From: an uncultured Myxococcales bacterium
GTDB taxonomy: Bacteria; Myxococcota; Myxococcia; Myxococcales; Myxococcaceae
Reading direction: 5' to 3'
DNA length: 64,000 nucleotides
Assembly: GCA_937980205.1 (NCBI GenBank)
Contig: CALJKW010000066.1
Span: 1 to 64,000, forward strand
In this document: piece by piece, positions 25,249 through 33,517 of the stretch
Position numbering within the stretch: position 1 is the first letter of the stretch
Layout: every line of letters starts with the position of its first letter
Program-made: the position numbers and the translations under genes
Notes under the pieces: generated by a model
Databases searched by the model: none
What the model was told of the DNA's origin: nothing
Seen by the model: the letters and a program-made list of their open reading frames with translations, nothing else

Positions 25249-25593
25249 ATGGCGCAGGGAGAACAGAGCAACATCATCGGTAAGGGGATCACGATTCGCG
25301 GCAGCCTCTCGGGCGGCGGCGATCTGGTGATCGAAGGGCGCGTCGAGGGTCAGATCGCGCTCAAGAACCACCTCACCATCGAGGGCTCGGGCAAGGTCCA
25401 GGCGGACATCCGCGCCGACGAGCTGACGATCAACGGCGAGGCGTCGGGCAACATCGACGCGTCGTCGCGGGTGGCGATCAACTCGAGCGCGAAGGTGAAC
25501 GGCGACGTGAAGGCGCCGCGCGTGGTGATCGAAGACGGGGCGGTCTTCAACGGCTCCATCGAGATGGACGTGAAGCTGCCGGACGACATCTGA
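25249..25593 (+). CDS. bacN: Bactofilin, BacN-like
   Basis: This 114-residue bactofilin (DUF583) is a right-handed beta-helix protein that polymerises into filaments without nucleotides. Regular six-residue rungs such as GGDLVIEGRVEGQI and ADELTINGEASGNI cover residues 15-105. It is the first of three consecutive bactofilins followed by a PadC-like gene, the order known from the M. xanthus bacNOP-padC locus. Those filaments form pole-extending scaffolds that position the chromosome-segregation system. ATG 25249 has GAGGAGGGAG just upstream, the strongest ribosome site in this area. The symbol is assigned by gene order. Confidence 0.85.
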   Translation: MAQGEQSNIIGKGITIRGSLSGGGDLVIEGRVEGQIALKNHLTIEGSGKVQADIRADELTINGEASGNIDASSRVAINSSAKVNGDVKAPRVVIEDGAVFNGSIEMDVKLPDDI

Positions 25594-25606
25594 AAGGGAA
25601 ACTCAC

Positions 25607-25930
25607 ATGGCCAACACCATCATCGGTTCGAGCATCGTGATCGACGGAGAGATCTCCGGCGACGAGGACCTGGTCATTCAGGGCACGGTGAAGGGCAAGA
25701 TCACTCTCAAAGAGAGCCTGTTCGTCGAGGGCTCCGGCGTCGTCGAGGCGGACATCGACACGCAGAACGTCGAGATCGCGGGGCGCGTCACCGGCAACAT
25801 CGCGGCGAGTGACAAGGTCGAGCTGAAGACCGACTGCCGCGTCGTCGGCGACATCAAGGCCCCGCGCATTCTCATCGCCGACGGCGCCAGCTTCAAAGGC
25901 AACGTCGACATGGACGTGAAGGAACGCTGA
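25607..25930 (+). CDS. bacO: Bactofilin, BacO-like
   Basis: This 107-residue bactofilin is almost only the beta-helix core (about 5-100; GDEDLVIQGTVKGKI, NVEIAGRVTGNI, KVELKTDCRVVGDIKAPR). It has very short terminal tails. Tails set the specificity of bactofilins, so this minimal protein probably co-polymerises with its neighbours. The start is ATG 25607, 13 bases after bacN, with AAGGG as ribosome site. Sequence similarity to the flanking bactofilins shows tandem duplication. Confidence 0.85.
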   Translation: MANTIIGSSIVIDGEISGDEDLVIQGTVKGKITLKESLFVEGSGVVEADIDTQNVEIAGRVTGNIAASDKVELKTDCRVVGDIKAPRILIADGASFKGNVDMDVKER

Positions 25931-25940
25931 GCGAACCCAT

Positions 25941-26528
25941 ATGGCGACCACGAAAGAGTCGACGGGGGGCTTCAACGCCAACACCGTGATCGGGGAGTCC
26001 ATCCTCATCTCGGGCAAGTTGACGGGTGACGAGGATCTGACGATTCGCGGGCGCGTCGAGGGTGAGCTGTCGCTCTCGCACACGCTGATCGTCGAGCCGT
26101 CGGGCATCGTGAAGGCGAACGTCGCGGTGAAGAACGCGATCGTCTCGGGAGTCGTCGTCGGCAACATCGCCGCGACCGAGAGCGTCGAGCTGACCCGCGA
26201 GGGCCGCATGGTGGGCGACATCCGCGCGCCGCGCGTGATCCTCGTCGACGGTGCGTCGTTCCGCGGCCGCATCGACATGGGCGAGGTCGAGCCCGGCCGG
26301 CACCTCGAGTCGCGGCCGGCGCGCCCGGCGACGACGCGGCCGGCGACGGTTCGGCCCGCGGCCGCCCCTGCGCGGCCGACCGTGGTGGCGAAGGGTGGCA
26401 GCGCGAAGCCGCAGCCTCCGCCGCCCCCGAAGGGCGAGGGCAAGGCGCCTCCTCCGCCGCCTCCTCCCGCGCCGGTGCTGGTCGGCGAGGGTGGCAAGAA
26501 GAAGGTTCTGGTGAAGAAGAAGAAGTAA
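25941..26528 (+). CDS. bacP: Bactofilin with Pro-rich C-terminal tail, BacP-like
   Basis: This is a 195-residue bactofilin. After a short N-terminus the beta-helix spans about 12-115 (GDEDLTIRGRVEGEL, NAIVSGVVVGNI, VELTREGRMVGDIRAPR). A disordered Pro/Ala/Lys tail (about 118-195) ends in KKKVLVKKKK. In M. xanthus BacP is the bactofilin with an extended tail, which recruits other polar proteins, so gene order and tail both support the call. The basic end could contact membrane lipids or nucleic acid; that is inference. The start is ATG 25941, 10 bases after bacO. Confidence 0.85.
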   Translation: MATTKESTGGFNANTVIGESILISGKLTGDEDLTIRGRVEGELSLSHTLIVEPSGIVKANVAVKNAIVSGVVVGNIAATESVELTREGRMVGDIRAPRVILVDGASFRGRIDMGEVEPGRHLESRPARPATTRPATVRPAAAPARPTVVAKGGSAKPQPPPPPKGEGKAPPPPPPPAPVLVGEGGKKKVLVKKKK

Positions 26529-26546
26529 CGGTTAGAAGGTGGGGCC

Positions 26547-27365
26547 GTGCCCGACGACACCACCGAACAGAACCCGGTCGTGAACGACGAGGCGGGTTCA
26601 CCGTCACCGCCTCCTGCTGAAGCGGCGGAGCCGCGTCAGCAGGCAGAGCTGCTTCATGCGGCAGAGCCGATCGCTCCGCCGCCGCCCGAGGCTGCTGAGC
26701 CGCCTCCCGAGGTCGAGCCGCACGAGCTCAAGCGCATTCACCCGGCGCCGGCGCACATCGCGCTCGATCGCGTCGACGAGGACACGACGTTCCGCGTGCG
26801 CGACGAAGGCGACGTCGCCGCGCTCGCGATGGACATCGCGCGCCTCGGGCAGATCTTCCCGATCGACCTGCGGCTCAAGCCGCCCGATCGGTTCCAGGTC
26901 ATCACCGGCTTCCGCCGCGTCGCGGCGCTGCGCTTCCTGCAGCGGGAGAAGGTGCTGGCGCGGCTGCACGTCGACCTCTCCGACGACGACGCGGCGCTGA
27001 TCGCGCTCGCGGAAGCGATTCACTCGGAGCCGGTCTCGCGCGACGAGCTTCAGGCGGCGCGCGATCGCTTCGAGTCCCGCGGCCGGCTGTCGGCGGCGGC
27101 GCGCGACATGTTGGACAAGGCGCTGTCCGAGAACAGCGAGCTGGCCCCGGAAGAGGCGCCTCAGGAAGAAGAGGTCGACGCCGACGAGCTCGCGGCCGAC
27201 GTCGCGACGCGCCTGGGGCAGATCAACCAGGACCTGTCGCTGCTCGCCGACGTGTTCGCCGACCTCGATGAAGAGCGCCGCGACGTGCTGCTCGAGCAGC
27301 TGAGGTACTCGTCACAGCTGGTGGCGTTCCTCGAGGGTGGCGGCGAAGGTGGCGGTGATGAGTGA
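26547..27365 (+). CDS. padC: ParB/Srx-domain protein, PadC-like
   Basis: This 272-residue protein has a Pro/Glu-rich N-terminus (about 1-62) and then a ParB/sulfiredoxin-type CTP-binding domain (about 63-160). In that domain the ParB box G-E-R-R appears as G121-F-R-R124 in TGFRRVAALRF. A helical acidic C-terminus follows. It lacks an obvious ParB-type helix-turn-helix, so it should not bind parS itself. In M. xanthus PadC links the ParABS system to the BacNOP scaffold and binds CTP. Position directly after the bactofilins fits this role. GTG 26547 starts the frame. The gene overlaps pyrE by eight bases. Confidence 0.75.
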   Translation: MPDDTTEQNPVVNDEAGSPSPPPAEAAEPRQQAELLHAAEPIAPPPPEAAEPPPEVEPHELKRIHPAPAHIALDRVDEDTTFRVRDEGDVAALAMDIARLGQIFPIDLRLKPPDRFQVITGFRRVAALRFLQREKVLARLHVDLSDDDAALIALAEAIHSEPVSRDELQAARDRFESRGRLSAAARDMLDKALSENSELAPEEAPQEEEVDADELAADVATRLGQINQDLSLLADVFADLDEERRDVLLEQLRYSSQLVAFLEGGGEGGGDE

Positions 27366-27909
27366 CCGCGCCCGCCTGCTCGCGCTGCTGACGGAGAAGT
27401 CGTTCGCCAAGAAGAAGGTGGTGCTCTCTTCCGGGCGCGAGTCGGACTTCTACATCGACTGCAAGAAGACGGTGCTCACCGCCGAGGGCCACGTGCTCGT
27501 CGGCCGCGAGCTGTTCGCGCTGATTCGCGCGGTCACGCCGGAGGCCGTCGGCGTCGGCGGGCTGACGATGGGCGCCGACCCGATCGCCTCGGCGGTCGCG
27601 CTGACCTCGTTCCTGCAGGGCTTCCCGCTGCACGCGTTCTACGTGCGCAAGGAGCCGAAGGGGCACGGCACGGGGCAGTGGATCGAGGGGCTGACCTCGT
27701 TCACCGCGGGCGCGAAGGTCGCGATCGTGGAGGACGTCGTCACCACCGGCGCCTCGACGATCAAGGCGATCGAGCGGGCGCGCTCCGAGGGGCTCGTGCC
27801 GGTCGGTGCGTTCGCGCTGGTCGATCGCGACGAGGGCGGGCGCGAGGCGGTGGAGGCCACCGGCGTGAAGGTGCACTCGCTGTTCACGCGGCGGGACTTC
27901 CCGGCTTGA
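27358..27909 (+). CDS. pyrE: Orotate phosphoribosyltransferase
   Basis: PyrE converts orotate and PRPP to orotidine 5'-phosphate in pyrimidine synthesis. The 183-residue protein has the PRPP-binding motif VAIVEDVVTTGAST (about 121-134), the N-terminal SGRESDFYIDCK substrate segment and the flexible loop RKEPKGHGTG. The length is normal for bacterial PyrE. ATG 27358 is preferred over the earlier in-frame start at 27337, which lies deep inside padC. The overlap with padC suggests co-transcription with the bactofilin cluster, although the roles are unrelated. Confidence 0.92.
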   Translation: MSDRARLLALLTEKSFAKKKVVLSSGRESDFYIDCKKTVLTAEGHVLVGRELFALIRAVTPEAVGVGGLTMGADPIASAVALTSFLQGFPLHAFYVRKEPKGHGTGQWIEGLTSFTAGAKVAIVEDVVTTGASTIKAIERARSEGLVPVGAFALVDRDEGGREAVEATGVKVHSLFTRRDFPA

Positions 27910-27924
27910 GGGCAGTTCGCGGCA

Positions 27925-28034
27925 CCGTTCACCCTGAGCGGAGCAGCCCGAAGGGCTGCGCAGTCGAAGGGGGCGCGTTGCCGACGCGAGGCCCGCTTCG
28001 ACTGCGCGCTTCGCGCTCCGCTCAGCGTGAACGG
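27925..28034. repeat. Palindrome-ended intergenic repeat (family C, copy 1)
   Basis: Terminal inverted repeats CCGTTCACCCTGAGCGGAGC (27925-27944) and GCTCCGCTCAGCGTGAACGG (28015-28034) match at 19 of 20 positions. The inner hairpin is GCAGCCC-GAA-GGGCTGC. A closely similar element lies at 47314-47430 and a left-end fragment at 31294-31312. The CTGAGCG...TCGAAGG type is widespread in GC-rich soil bacteria. The last two bases of the right arm begin the GGAG (28033-28036) that serves the next gene. Confidence 0.85.
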
Positions 28035-28042
28035 AGCTGCGG

Positions 28043-31000
28043 TTGAGCTCCAAGCTCCTCCCCGCGGCGCTCTTCCAGGCGTGCTTCCTCGGCGCAGTGG
28101 CGCTGTACAAGCCCGCCGCGAACGCCGTGGCGATCGCGCGCTACGGCGCCGGCTCGCTGCCCTGGCTGTACCTCGGCGCGGCGCTGCTCACCGCCGTGCT
28201 CGCGGCGTGGAACGCGGCGACGCCCGGCCGGCGCATGGCCCCGTCGCGCTACGCGATCCTCGGGTCGGCCACGTGCCTCGTCTTCGCGCTCGCGCTCGAG
28301 CTGCAGGCGCCGCTGATCGCGCTCGCCGCGTACGTCTTCGCGGAGGTCTTCACCACGTCGACGGTCATCGCGCTCTGGAGCGCGCTCGCCGACGCGTTCG
28401 ACGCCCGCGAGTCGCGCAAGGCGTTCACCTTCTTGAACGGCGTCGGCATGGTGGGCGCCGTCGGCGGCGGGCTCGCCGCACAGCTGATGGCGGCGAAGCT
28501 CGGCGCGCCGCCGCTGTTCATCGCCGCCGCGGCGCTGCTCGCCGGCGCGATGGTGGCCTGGCGCTATCAACCCCAGCTCGAGCCCACGAGCGCGCCGCGG
28601 CGCTCGCCGCGCAGCGCGTGGGGCTACGTGGCGGCGACTCCCTACACGCGCACGCTCGGGCTCGCCGTCGCCGGCTTCGCGATCTTGAGCGTCTTCTCCG
28701 ACTTCCTCTTCCGCGCGCGCGCCGCCGAGCACCTCGGCGAGGCCGACATGGCCTCGACGTTCGGCTCGCTGCAGCTGTGGAACGGCGTCTTCAGCGCCGC
28801 GTTTCAGCTGCTCGCGGCCGAGCTGCTGCTCAAGCGGCTGGGCGTCATTCGCTATCTCGCGATCATCCCCATCACGGTCGGCGCGCTCGCGCTGTTGAGC
28901 GCCTTCGTCCCCGAGATGTGGGCCGCGTGGGCGCTCAAGCTGGTCGAGTCCGGCGCGACGCTGTCGATGGTGCCCGTCGGCTTCCAGCTCCTCTATGCGC
29001 CGCTGCCCGACGACGTCCGCGACGGGGCCCGCAGCGCGATCGACGGCTTCCTCCGCAAGGGCGGCTACGCGGTCGGCGCGGCGCTGCTGCTGTTCGCGGC
29101 GCCGTTCGCTTCCGGGCCCGTGCTCGCCGGCATCGTCATGGGGCTGTGCGTGCTGCTCGGCTGGGCGCTGCTCGGCATGCGGCCGCGGTACCTCGCGATG
29201 CTGCACGCGAAGGTCGCCGGCGCGAGCGAGGCGAACCTCACCGGGCTCGACGACGCGCTGCTGGTGCAGGCGCTGTCGGCTCCAGACGGGGCGCGCGCGC
29301 TGCGGGCCATCGATCTGCTCGAGGCGAGCAGGGCGCCGCTGGGCCCGCACGTGAAGACGCTGCTGAGCCACCCCGACGAGCGGGTGCGCGAGAAGGGCGT
29401 GCAGGTCGCGCTCGAGACGAACGCCACCGGCGTGCTCAAAGAGCTCGAGGCGCTGGTGACGGGCAGCAGCCGGCGGCCGCGCGATGCCGCGGTGTGGGCG
29501 CTGCCGACGCTCGCGCCCGAGCTGGGGCGCCTGCTGCTTCCTTCGCTCACCGACGCTGAGGACATCGGGCTCAAGACGGCGGCGATCGGCGCGTGGCTGC
29601 GCCTCGACCCCTCGTCCGAGATCGCGCGGCTGCGGCTCGATGCGCTGCTGGGGCGCGGGCCCGCGGCTCCGGCGCCGGAGCGGCGCGAGGTCGCCCGGCT
29701 GCTCGGCCGCATCGGCGAACAGACGCGCCAGAAGATCGACGAGGCGCTGCCACCGCGTGGCCAGCCGATGCTGATCGTGACGACTCCGGCGGAGCCGCGC
29801 CTCGCGGTGGCGCGTCGCGAGGGGCCCGCGGCTCCTGCGGTGCTCCCCTGGCCGGAGGACCCCAGCCCCTCGCCACCGCACCGGGCCATCGTCACCACGC
29901 CCGAGGAGCCGGTGCAGGCCGTCGGGCGGCTCGAGCTGCCGCCGGCGCGCGCCGCGGGGCGCCTCGAGCAGGCGCTGTCGCGCATGCTGGACGACTCCGA
30001 TGGGACGGTGCGCCGCCTGGCCATCGAAGCGGTGGGGAAGGGGCGGTACCTGCCGCTCGCTCCGAAGCTGCTGCGGTTCCTGACGTGGCGCGACGAGCGC
30101 CGGTCGGCGCGCGAGGCGCTCGAGGCGATGGGCGAGGCGGTGGTGCCGCTCATCGCCCAGGCGCTCGATGACCGCAGCCGCTCGGCCTCGCTGCGCTACC
30201 AGCTGCCTCGCGTGCTGCGGCAGATCGGCACGCAGTCGGCGTTCGACGCGCTGCTGTTCTCGAACGCGGAAGACGACGCGTTCCTGCACTACCGCGTGGG
30301 CGTCGCGATCGCGCGGCTGAAGGGCGAGCGCACGGACCTGAAGGTGGACGCCCAGCGGGCGCACGAGGCGCTGGCGCGGCGGCTCGAGACGTATCACTCG
30401 CTCGTCGAGCCGTGGCGTGACCTGCAGGCAGCCGTGGGCCCCGGAGCGCTCGTGGCCCGCGCGATCGGCGACCGGCTCGACCAGGCGTTCGAGCTCGCGT
30501 TCCTGGTGCTCGGGCTCTCTTACGGCGAGCGCACGATGCGCCGCGCGCACGCGCAGCTGCGCGGCACGGATGCGAAGGGCCGGGCGTGGGCGCGCGAGCT
30601 GCTCGACAACCTGCTGAACGCGGAGCAGGCGGCGATCATGCGCCCGCTGATGGAGCAGCACCACCGCAGCCTGCCGCCGGGCGACGCCGCGCGCGTGCCC
30701 GAGTGCCTCGCGAACCTCGCCGCCTCGAAGGACTTCGTGGTGCGCGTCACGGCGCGCGCGGTCGCGCGGAAGCGCGGCTTGTGGCCGATGGAGTACAGGG
30801 AGGACGACATGAGCGAAGTGACGGTCAAGAAGCTGCTGGCGCTCGAGGGCGTCGAGGTCTTCGCCGAGTGCGACGTCGACGATCTCGCGGCCATCGCCGC
30901 CGTCGCGCGCGAGCAGGCGTTCAAGGCCGGAGATCGCGTCTACCGCGAGGGTGACCCCGGCGATGCGCTCTACGTCGTCATCGAGGGAGAGACGGAGGCG

Positions 31001-31273
31001 CGGCGCAACGGGGAGATCGTGATGACGACCCGCGCGCGCGAGGCCTTCGGCGAGGTGTCGCTGTTCGACGGGGCCCCGCGCGTCACCGAGGTCGTCGCGA
31101 AGACCGACACCCGCACCCTCGTCATCGATCGCCGCGACTTCCTGGATCTGCTCGCCGACCGGCCCGAGCTGCTCACCGGCGTGTTCCGCGTGCTGTCGCG
31201 GCAGCTCAAGAGCCTGGTCGCCGAGCTGGGCACGCGGCGGAGCACGACGGGGGAGCTGCGGGCGCAGGAGTGA
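28043..31273 (+). CDS. ADP/ATP-translocase-like carrier fused to HEAT repeats and a cyclic-nucleotide-binding domain
   Basis: This is a 1076-residue fusion. Residues 1-400 form about 10-12 membrane helices of the major-facilitator type related to bacterial nucleotide translocases (Npt/Tlc-like). Residues about 400-900 are helical HEAT-type repeats. Residues about 940-1065 are a cyclic-nucleotide-binding domain (FKAGDRVYREGDPGDALYVV), whose phosphate cassette FGEVSLFDGAPR keeps the Glu and Arg that hold the cyclic phosphate. Transport may thus be gated by cAMP or a similar messenger. The substrate is unknown: free-living bacteria do not need host ATP, so it may be another nucleotide or metabolite. 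TTG 28043 is supported by GGAG six bases upstream. Confidence 0.75.
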   Translation: MSSKLLPAALFQACFLGAVALYKPAANAVAIARYGAGSLPWLYLGAALLTAVLAAWNAATPGRRMAPSRYAILGSATCLVFALALELQAPLIALAAYVFAEVFTTSTVIALWSALADAFDARESRKAFTFLNGVGMVGAVGGGLAAQLMAAKLGAPPLFIAAAALLAGAMVAWRYQPQLEPTSAPRRSPRSAWGYVAATPYTRTLGLAVAGFAILSVFSDFLFRARAAEHLGEADMASTFGSLQLWNGVFSAAFQLLAAELLLKRLGVIRYLAIIPITVGALALLSAFVPEMWAAWALKLVESGATLSMVPVGFQLLYAPLPDDVRDGARSAIDGFLRKGGYAVGAALLLFAAPFASGPVLAGIVMGLCVLLGWALLGMRPRYLAMLHAKVAGASEANLTGLDDALLVQALSAPDGARALRAIDLLEASRAPLGPHVKTLLSHPDERVREKGVQVALETNATGVLKELEALVTGSSRRPRDAAVWALPTLAPELGRLLLPSLTDAEDIGLKTAAIGAWLRLDPSSEIARLRLDALLGRGPAAPAPERREVARLLGRIGEQTRQKIDEALPPRGQPMLIVTTPAEPRLAVARREGPAAPAVLPWPEDPSPSPPHRAIVTTPEEPVQAVGRLELPPARAAGRLEQALSRMLDDSDGTVRRLAIEAVGKGRYLPLAPKLLRFLTWRDERRSAREALEAMGEAVVPLIAQALDDRSRSASLRYQLPRVLRQIGTQSAFDALLFSNAEDDAFLHYRVGVAIARLKGERTDLKVDAQRAHEALARRLETYHSLVEPWRDLQAAVGPGALVARAIGDRLDQAFELAFLVLGLSYGERTMRRAHAQLRGTDAKGRAWARELLDNLLNAEQAAIMRPLMEQHHRSLPPGDAARVPECLANLAASKDFVVRVTARAVARKRGLWPMEYREDDMSEVTVKKLLALEGVEVFAECDVDDLAAIAAVAREQAFKAGDRVYREGDPGDALYVVIEGETEARRNGEIVMTTRAREAFGEVSLFDGAPRVTEVVAKTDTRTLVIDRRDFLDLLADRPELLTGVFRVLSRQLKSLVAELGTRRSTTGELRAQE

Positions 31274-31293
31274 GGCCTGGCGGCGCGGGGACT

Positions 31294-31312
31294 CCGTTCA
31301 CACTGAGCGGAG
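31294..31312. repeat. Fragment of the family C repeat
   Basis: CCGTTCACACTGAGCGGAG matches the left end of the element at 27925-28034 with one change. No right arm follows before the next gene ends at 31324. It lies between the convergent transporter and LOG-family genes and looks like a decayed copy. Confidence 0.6.
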
Positions 31313-31323
31313 GTCACTTCACT

Positions 31324-31905
31324 TCACTGCTTGATCCACTTCACCACCGGCTCCGGCGGTGAGTGCGCGATGAGCCGCTCGAGCAGCTTCTGCGGCTCGC
31401 GCTCGATGACGATGAGCTCACGCAGGTGCTCGGCGATGAAGCCCTCGGCGATGCTGCGCTGGATCTGGGCTTGAATCCCGTCCCAGTAGCCGTCGGTGTC
31501 GAGCAGGCCGATCGGCTTCTGGTGCAGGCCGATCTGCGACCACGTCGCGATCTCGAACAGCTCGTCGAGCGTGCCGAAGCCGCCGGGCAGGGCGATGAAC
31601 GCGTCCGACAGCTTCTCCATCATCGCCTTGCGCTCGTGCATCGTCTCGACCCGGTGCAGCGCGGTGACGCGGGCGTGGGCGAACTCGGCGCGGGCGAGCC
31701 CGTGGGGGATGACGCCGAAGACCTGGCCGCCGGCCTCGAGCACCGCGTCGGCGAGCGCGCCCATCATGCCGAGCGAGCCGCCTCCGTAGACGAGCGTGAA
31801 GCCGCGCTCGGCGAGCCCGCGGCCGAGCTGACGGGCAGCTTCGCGGAAGATCGGCCGCGCTCCGTCTCTGGCGCCGCAGAAGCACGCCACTGCTTTGATC
31901 GTCAT
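31324..31905 (-). CDS. LOG-family (TIGR00730) Rossmann-fold protein
   Basis: This 193-residue protein belongs to the LOG family. Members hydrolyse cytokinin riboside 5'-monophosphates or other nucleoside monophosphates. The defining motifs are present: VYGGGSLGMMGALADAVL (about 39-56) and PGGFGTLDELFEI with the catalytic Glu (about 107-119). An HERKAMM segment lies near residue 90. The family was long misnamed lysine decarboxylase. In bacteria it often recycles nucleotides, and a cytokinin role is only one option. ATG 31905 overlaps the nadB stop (ATGA), so the two are one transcript. Confidence 0.88.
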   Translation of the reverse strand: MTIKAVACFCGARDGARPIFREAARQLGRGLAERGFTLVYGGGSLGMMGALADAVLEAGGQVFGVIPHGLARAEFAHARVTALHRVETMHERKAMMEKLSDAFIALPGGFGTLDELFEIATWSQIGLHQKPIGLLDTDGYWDGIQAQIQRSIAEGFIAEHLRELIVIEREPQKLLERLIAHSPPEPVVKWIKQ

Positions 31906-33488
31906 GGCTCTCTCGACACGACCGTGTCGTGCTGCCAGTTGTGATCGTCGGCTTGAGGGTAGTCGAGCGTGTAGTGCAGGCCGCGGCTCTCCTTGCGGCG
32001 CGTGGCGCACTCGACGATGAGGTGCGCGACGTCGGCGATGTTGCGCAGCTCGATCACGTCGCGCGTCACCTTGAACCGCCAGTAGTACTCGCGGATCTCC
32101 TCGCGCAGCAGGTCGAGCCGCCGCCGCGCGCGCATCAAGCGCTTCCCGCTGCGGACGATGCCGACGTAGTTCCACATCAGCCGGCGGATCTCTTCCCAGT
32201 TGTGGGTCACGAGCACGCTCTCGTCGGACTCGACGGCGGCGCCGGGATCCCAATCGGCCGGCGCCGGAGGCACGCTGACGCCCGCCTTCACCTCGTCCTT
32301 CGCGGCCGCGGCCGCGCGGTGACCGAAGACGAGCCCCTCGAGCAGCGAGTTCGACGCCAGCCGGTTCGCGCCGTGCAGGCCGGTGCAGGCCACCTCGCCG
32401 ACGGCGTACAGGCCGGGCACCGACGTGCGCCCTTGCAGATCCGTCTGCACGCCGCCGCACTGGTAGTGCGCCGCGGGCACGACGGGAATGGGCTGCACCG
32501 CCATGTCGATGCCGAACTGTTTGCACGTCGTGTAGATGTTCGGGAAGCGCTCCATGACGAACGCCTTGCCCAGGTGCGTCATGTCGAGCAGCACGTGTTC
32601 GTCGCCGGTGCGCTTCATCTCGGTGTCGATGGCGCGCGCCACGATGTCGCGCGGGGCGAGCGCGCCCATCGGGTGGTAGCGCTCCATGAACGGCTGCCCG
32701 TTGCGGAGCTTGAGGCGCCCGCCCTCTCCGCGCAGCGCCTCGGAGATGAGGAAGTTCTTCGCCTCGGGGTGAAAGAGGCAGGTGGGGTGGAACTGGTAGA
32801 ACTCCATGTTCGCGATGTGCGCCCCCGCGCGGTACGCCATCGCGACGCCGTCGCCGGTCGCGACGTCGGGGTTCGAGGTGTAGAGGTAGACCTTGCCGGC
32901 GCCGCCGGTGGCGAGCACGGTGACGCGCCCCAGGAAGGTCTCGATCTTCCCGTTCGGCAAGAGCACGTAGGCGCCGAGACACCGCTGCTTCCCGCGCGGG
33001 GCGTTGCGGTCGAGGATCAGGTCGATGGCCGAGGCGTCGGGGAACGCCGCGATCGAGCCGCGCTCGTCGCAGGCGGCGATCATCGCGCGCTGCACCTCTG
33101 CGCCGGTGACGTCCCCCGCGTGTACGACGCGGCGGCGGGTGTGGCCGCCCTCGCGCGTGAGGTCGAACTCGCCGGAGTTCCGGCGGTCGAACTCGGCGCC
33201 CCACGAGATGAGCTCTTTGAGGCGCGCCGGACCCTCGCGGACGGTGACGTCGACCGCTTCGCGGCGGCACAGGCCGGCCCCGGCGGTGAGGGTGTCCTCG
33301 ATGTGCTGCTCGAACGAGTCGTCTTTCGCCAGGACCGCGGCGATGCCGCCCTGCGCGTAGTTGGTGTTGCCCTCGGCGCGCGAGCGCTTGGTCAGCACCG
33401 CGACGGACCCGTAGCGCGAAGCCTCCAACGCGAAGGACAACCCCGCAATTCCACCCCCCAGAACCAGGTAGTCGAAGGATTGGGGCAT
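31902..33488 (-). CDS. nadB: L-aspartate oxidase
   Basis: NadB is the FAD enzyme that oxidises L-aspartate to iminoaspartate, the first step of de novo NAD synthesis. The 528-residue protein has the N-terminal FAD fingerprint LVLGGGIAGLSFALEA (about 8-23), TNYAQGGIAAVL (about 42-53), the EFYQFHPTCL substrate segment and GLYAVGEVACTGLHGANRLASNSLLE near the end of the flavin domain. The C-terminal helical domain is complete. Length and motifs are normal. nadA and nadC are not in this window. It is divergent from the transglycosylase gene with only 29 bases between starts. Confidence 0.93.
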   Translation of the reverse strand: MPQSFDYLVLGGGIAGLSFALEASRYGSVAVLTKRSRAEGNTNYAQGGIAAVLAKDDSFEQHIEDTLTAGAGLCRREAVDVTVREGPARLKELISWGAEFDRRNSGEFDLTREGGHTRRRVVHAGDVTGAEVQRAMIAACDERGSIAAFPDASAIDLILDRNAPRGKQRCLGAYVLLPNGKIETFLGRVTVLATGGAGKVYLYTSNPDVATGDGVAMAYRAGAHIANMEFYQFHPTCLFHPEAKNFLISEALRGEGGRLKLRNGQPFMERYHPMGALAPRDIVARAIDTEMKRTGDEHVLLDMTHLGKAFVMERFPNIYTTCKQFGIDMAVQPIPVVPAAHYQCGGVQTDLQGRTSVPGLYAVGEVACTGLHGANRLASNSLLEGLVFGHRAAAAAKDEVKAGVSVPPAPADWDPGAAVESDESVLVTHNWEEIRRLMWNYVGIVRSGKRLMRARRRLDLLREEIREYYWRFKVTRDVIELRNIADVAHLIVECATRRKESRGLHYTLDYPQADDHNWQHDTVVSREP

Positions 33489-33517
33489 GGGGGGGTTCTA
33501 CGTTAACCTTCCAGGCG

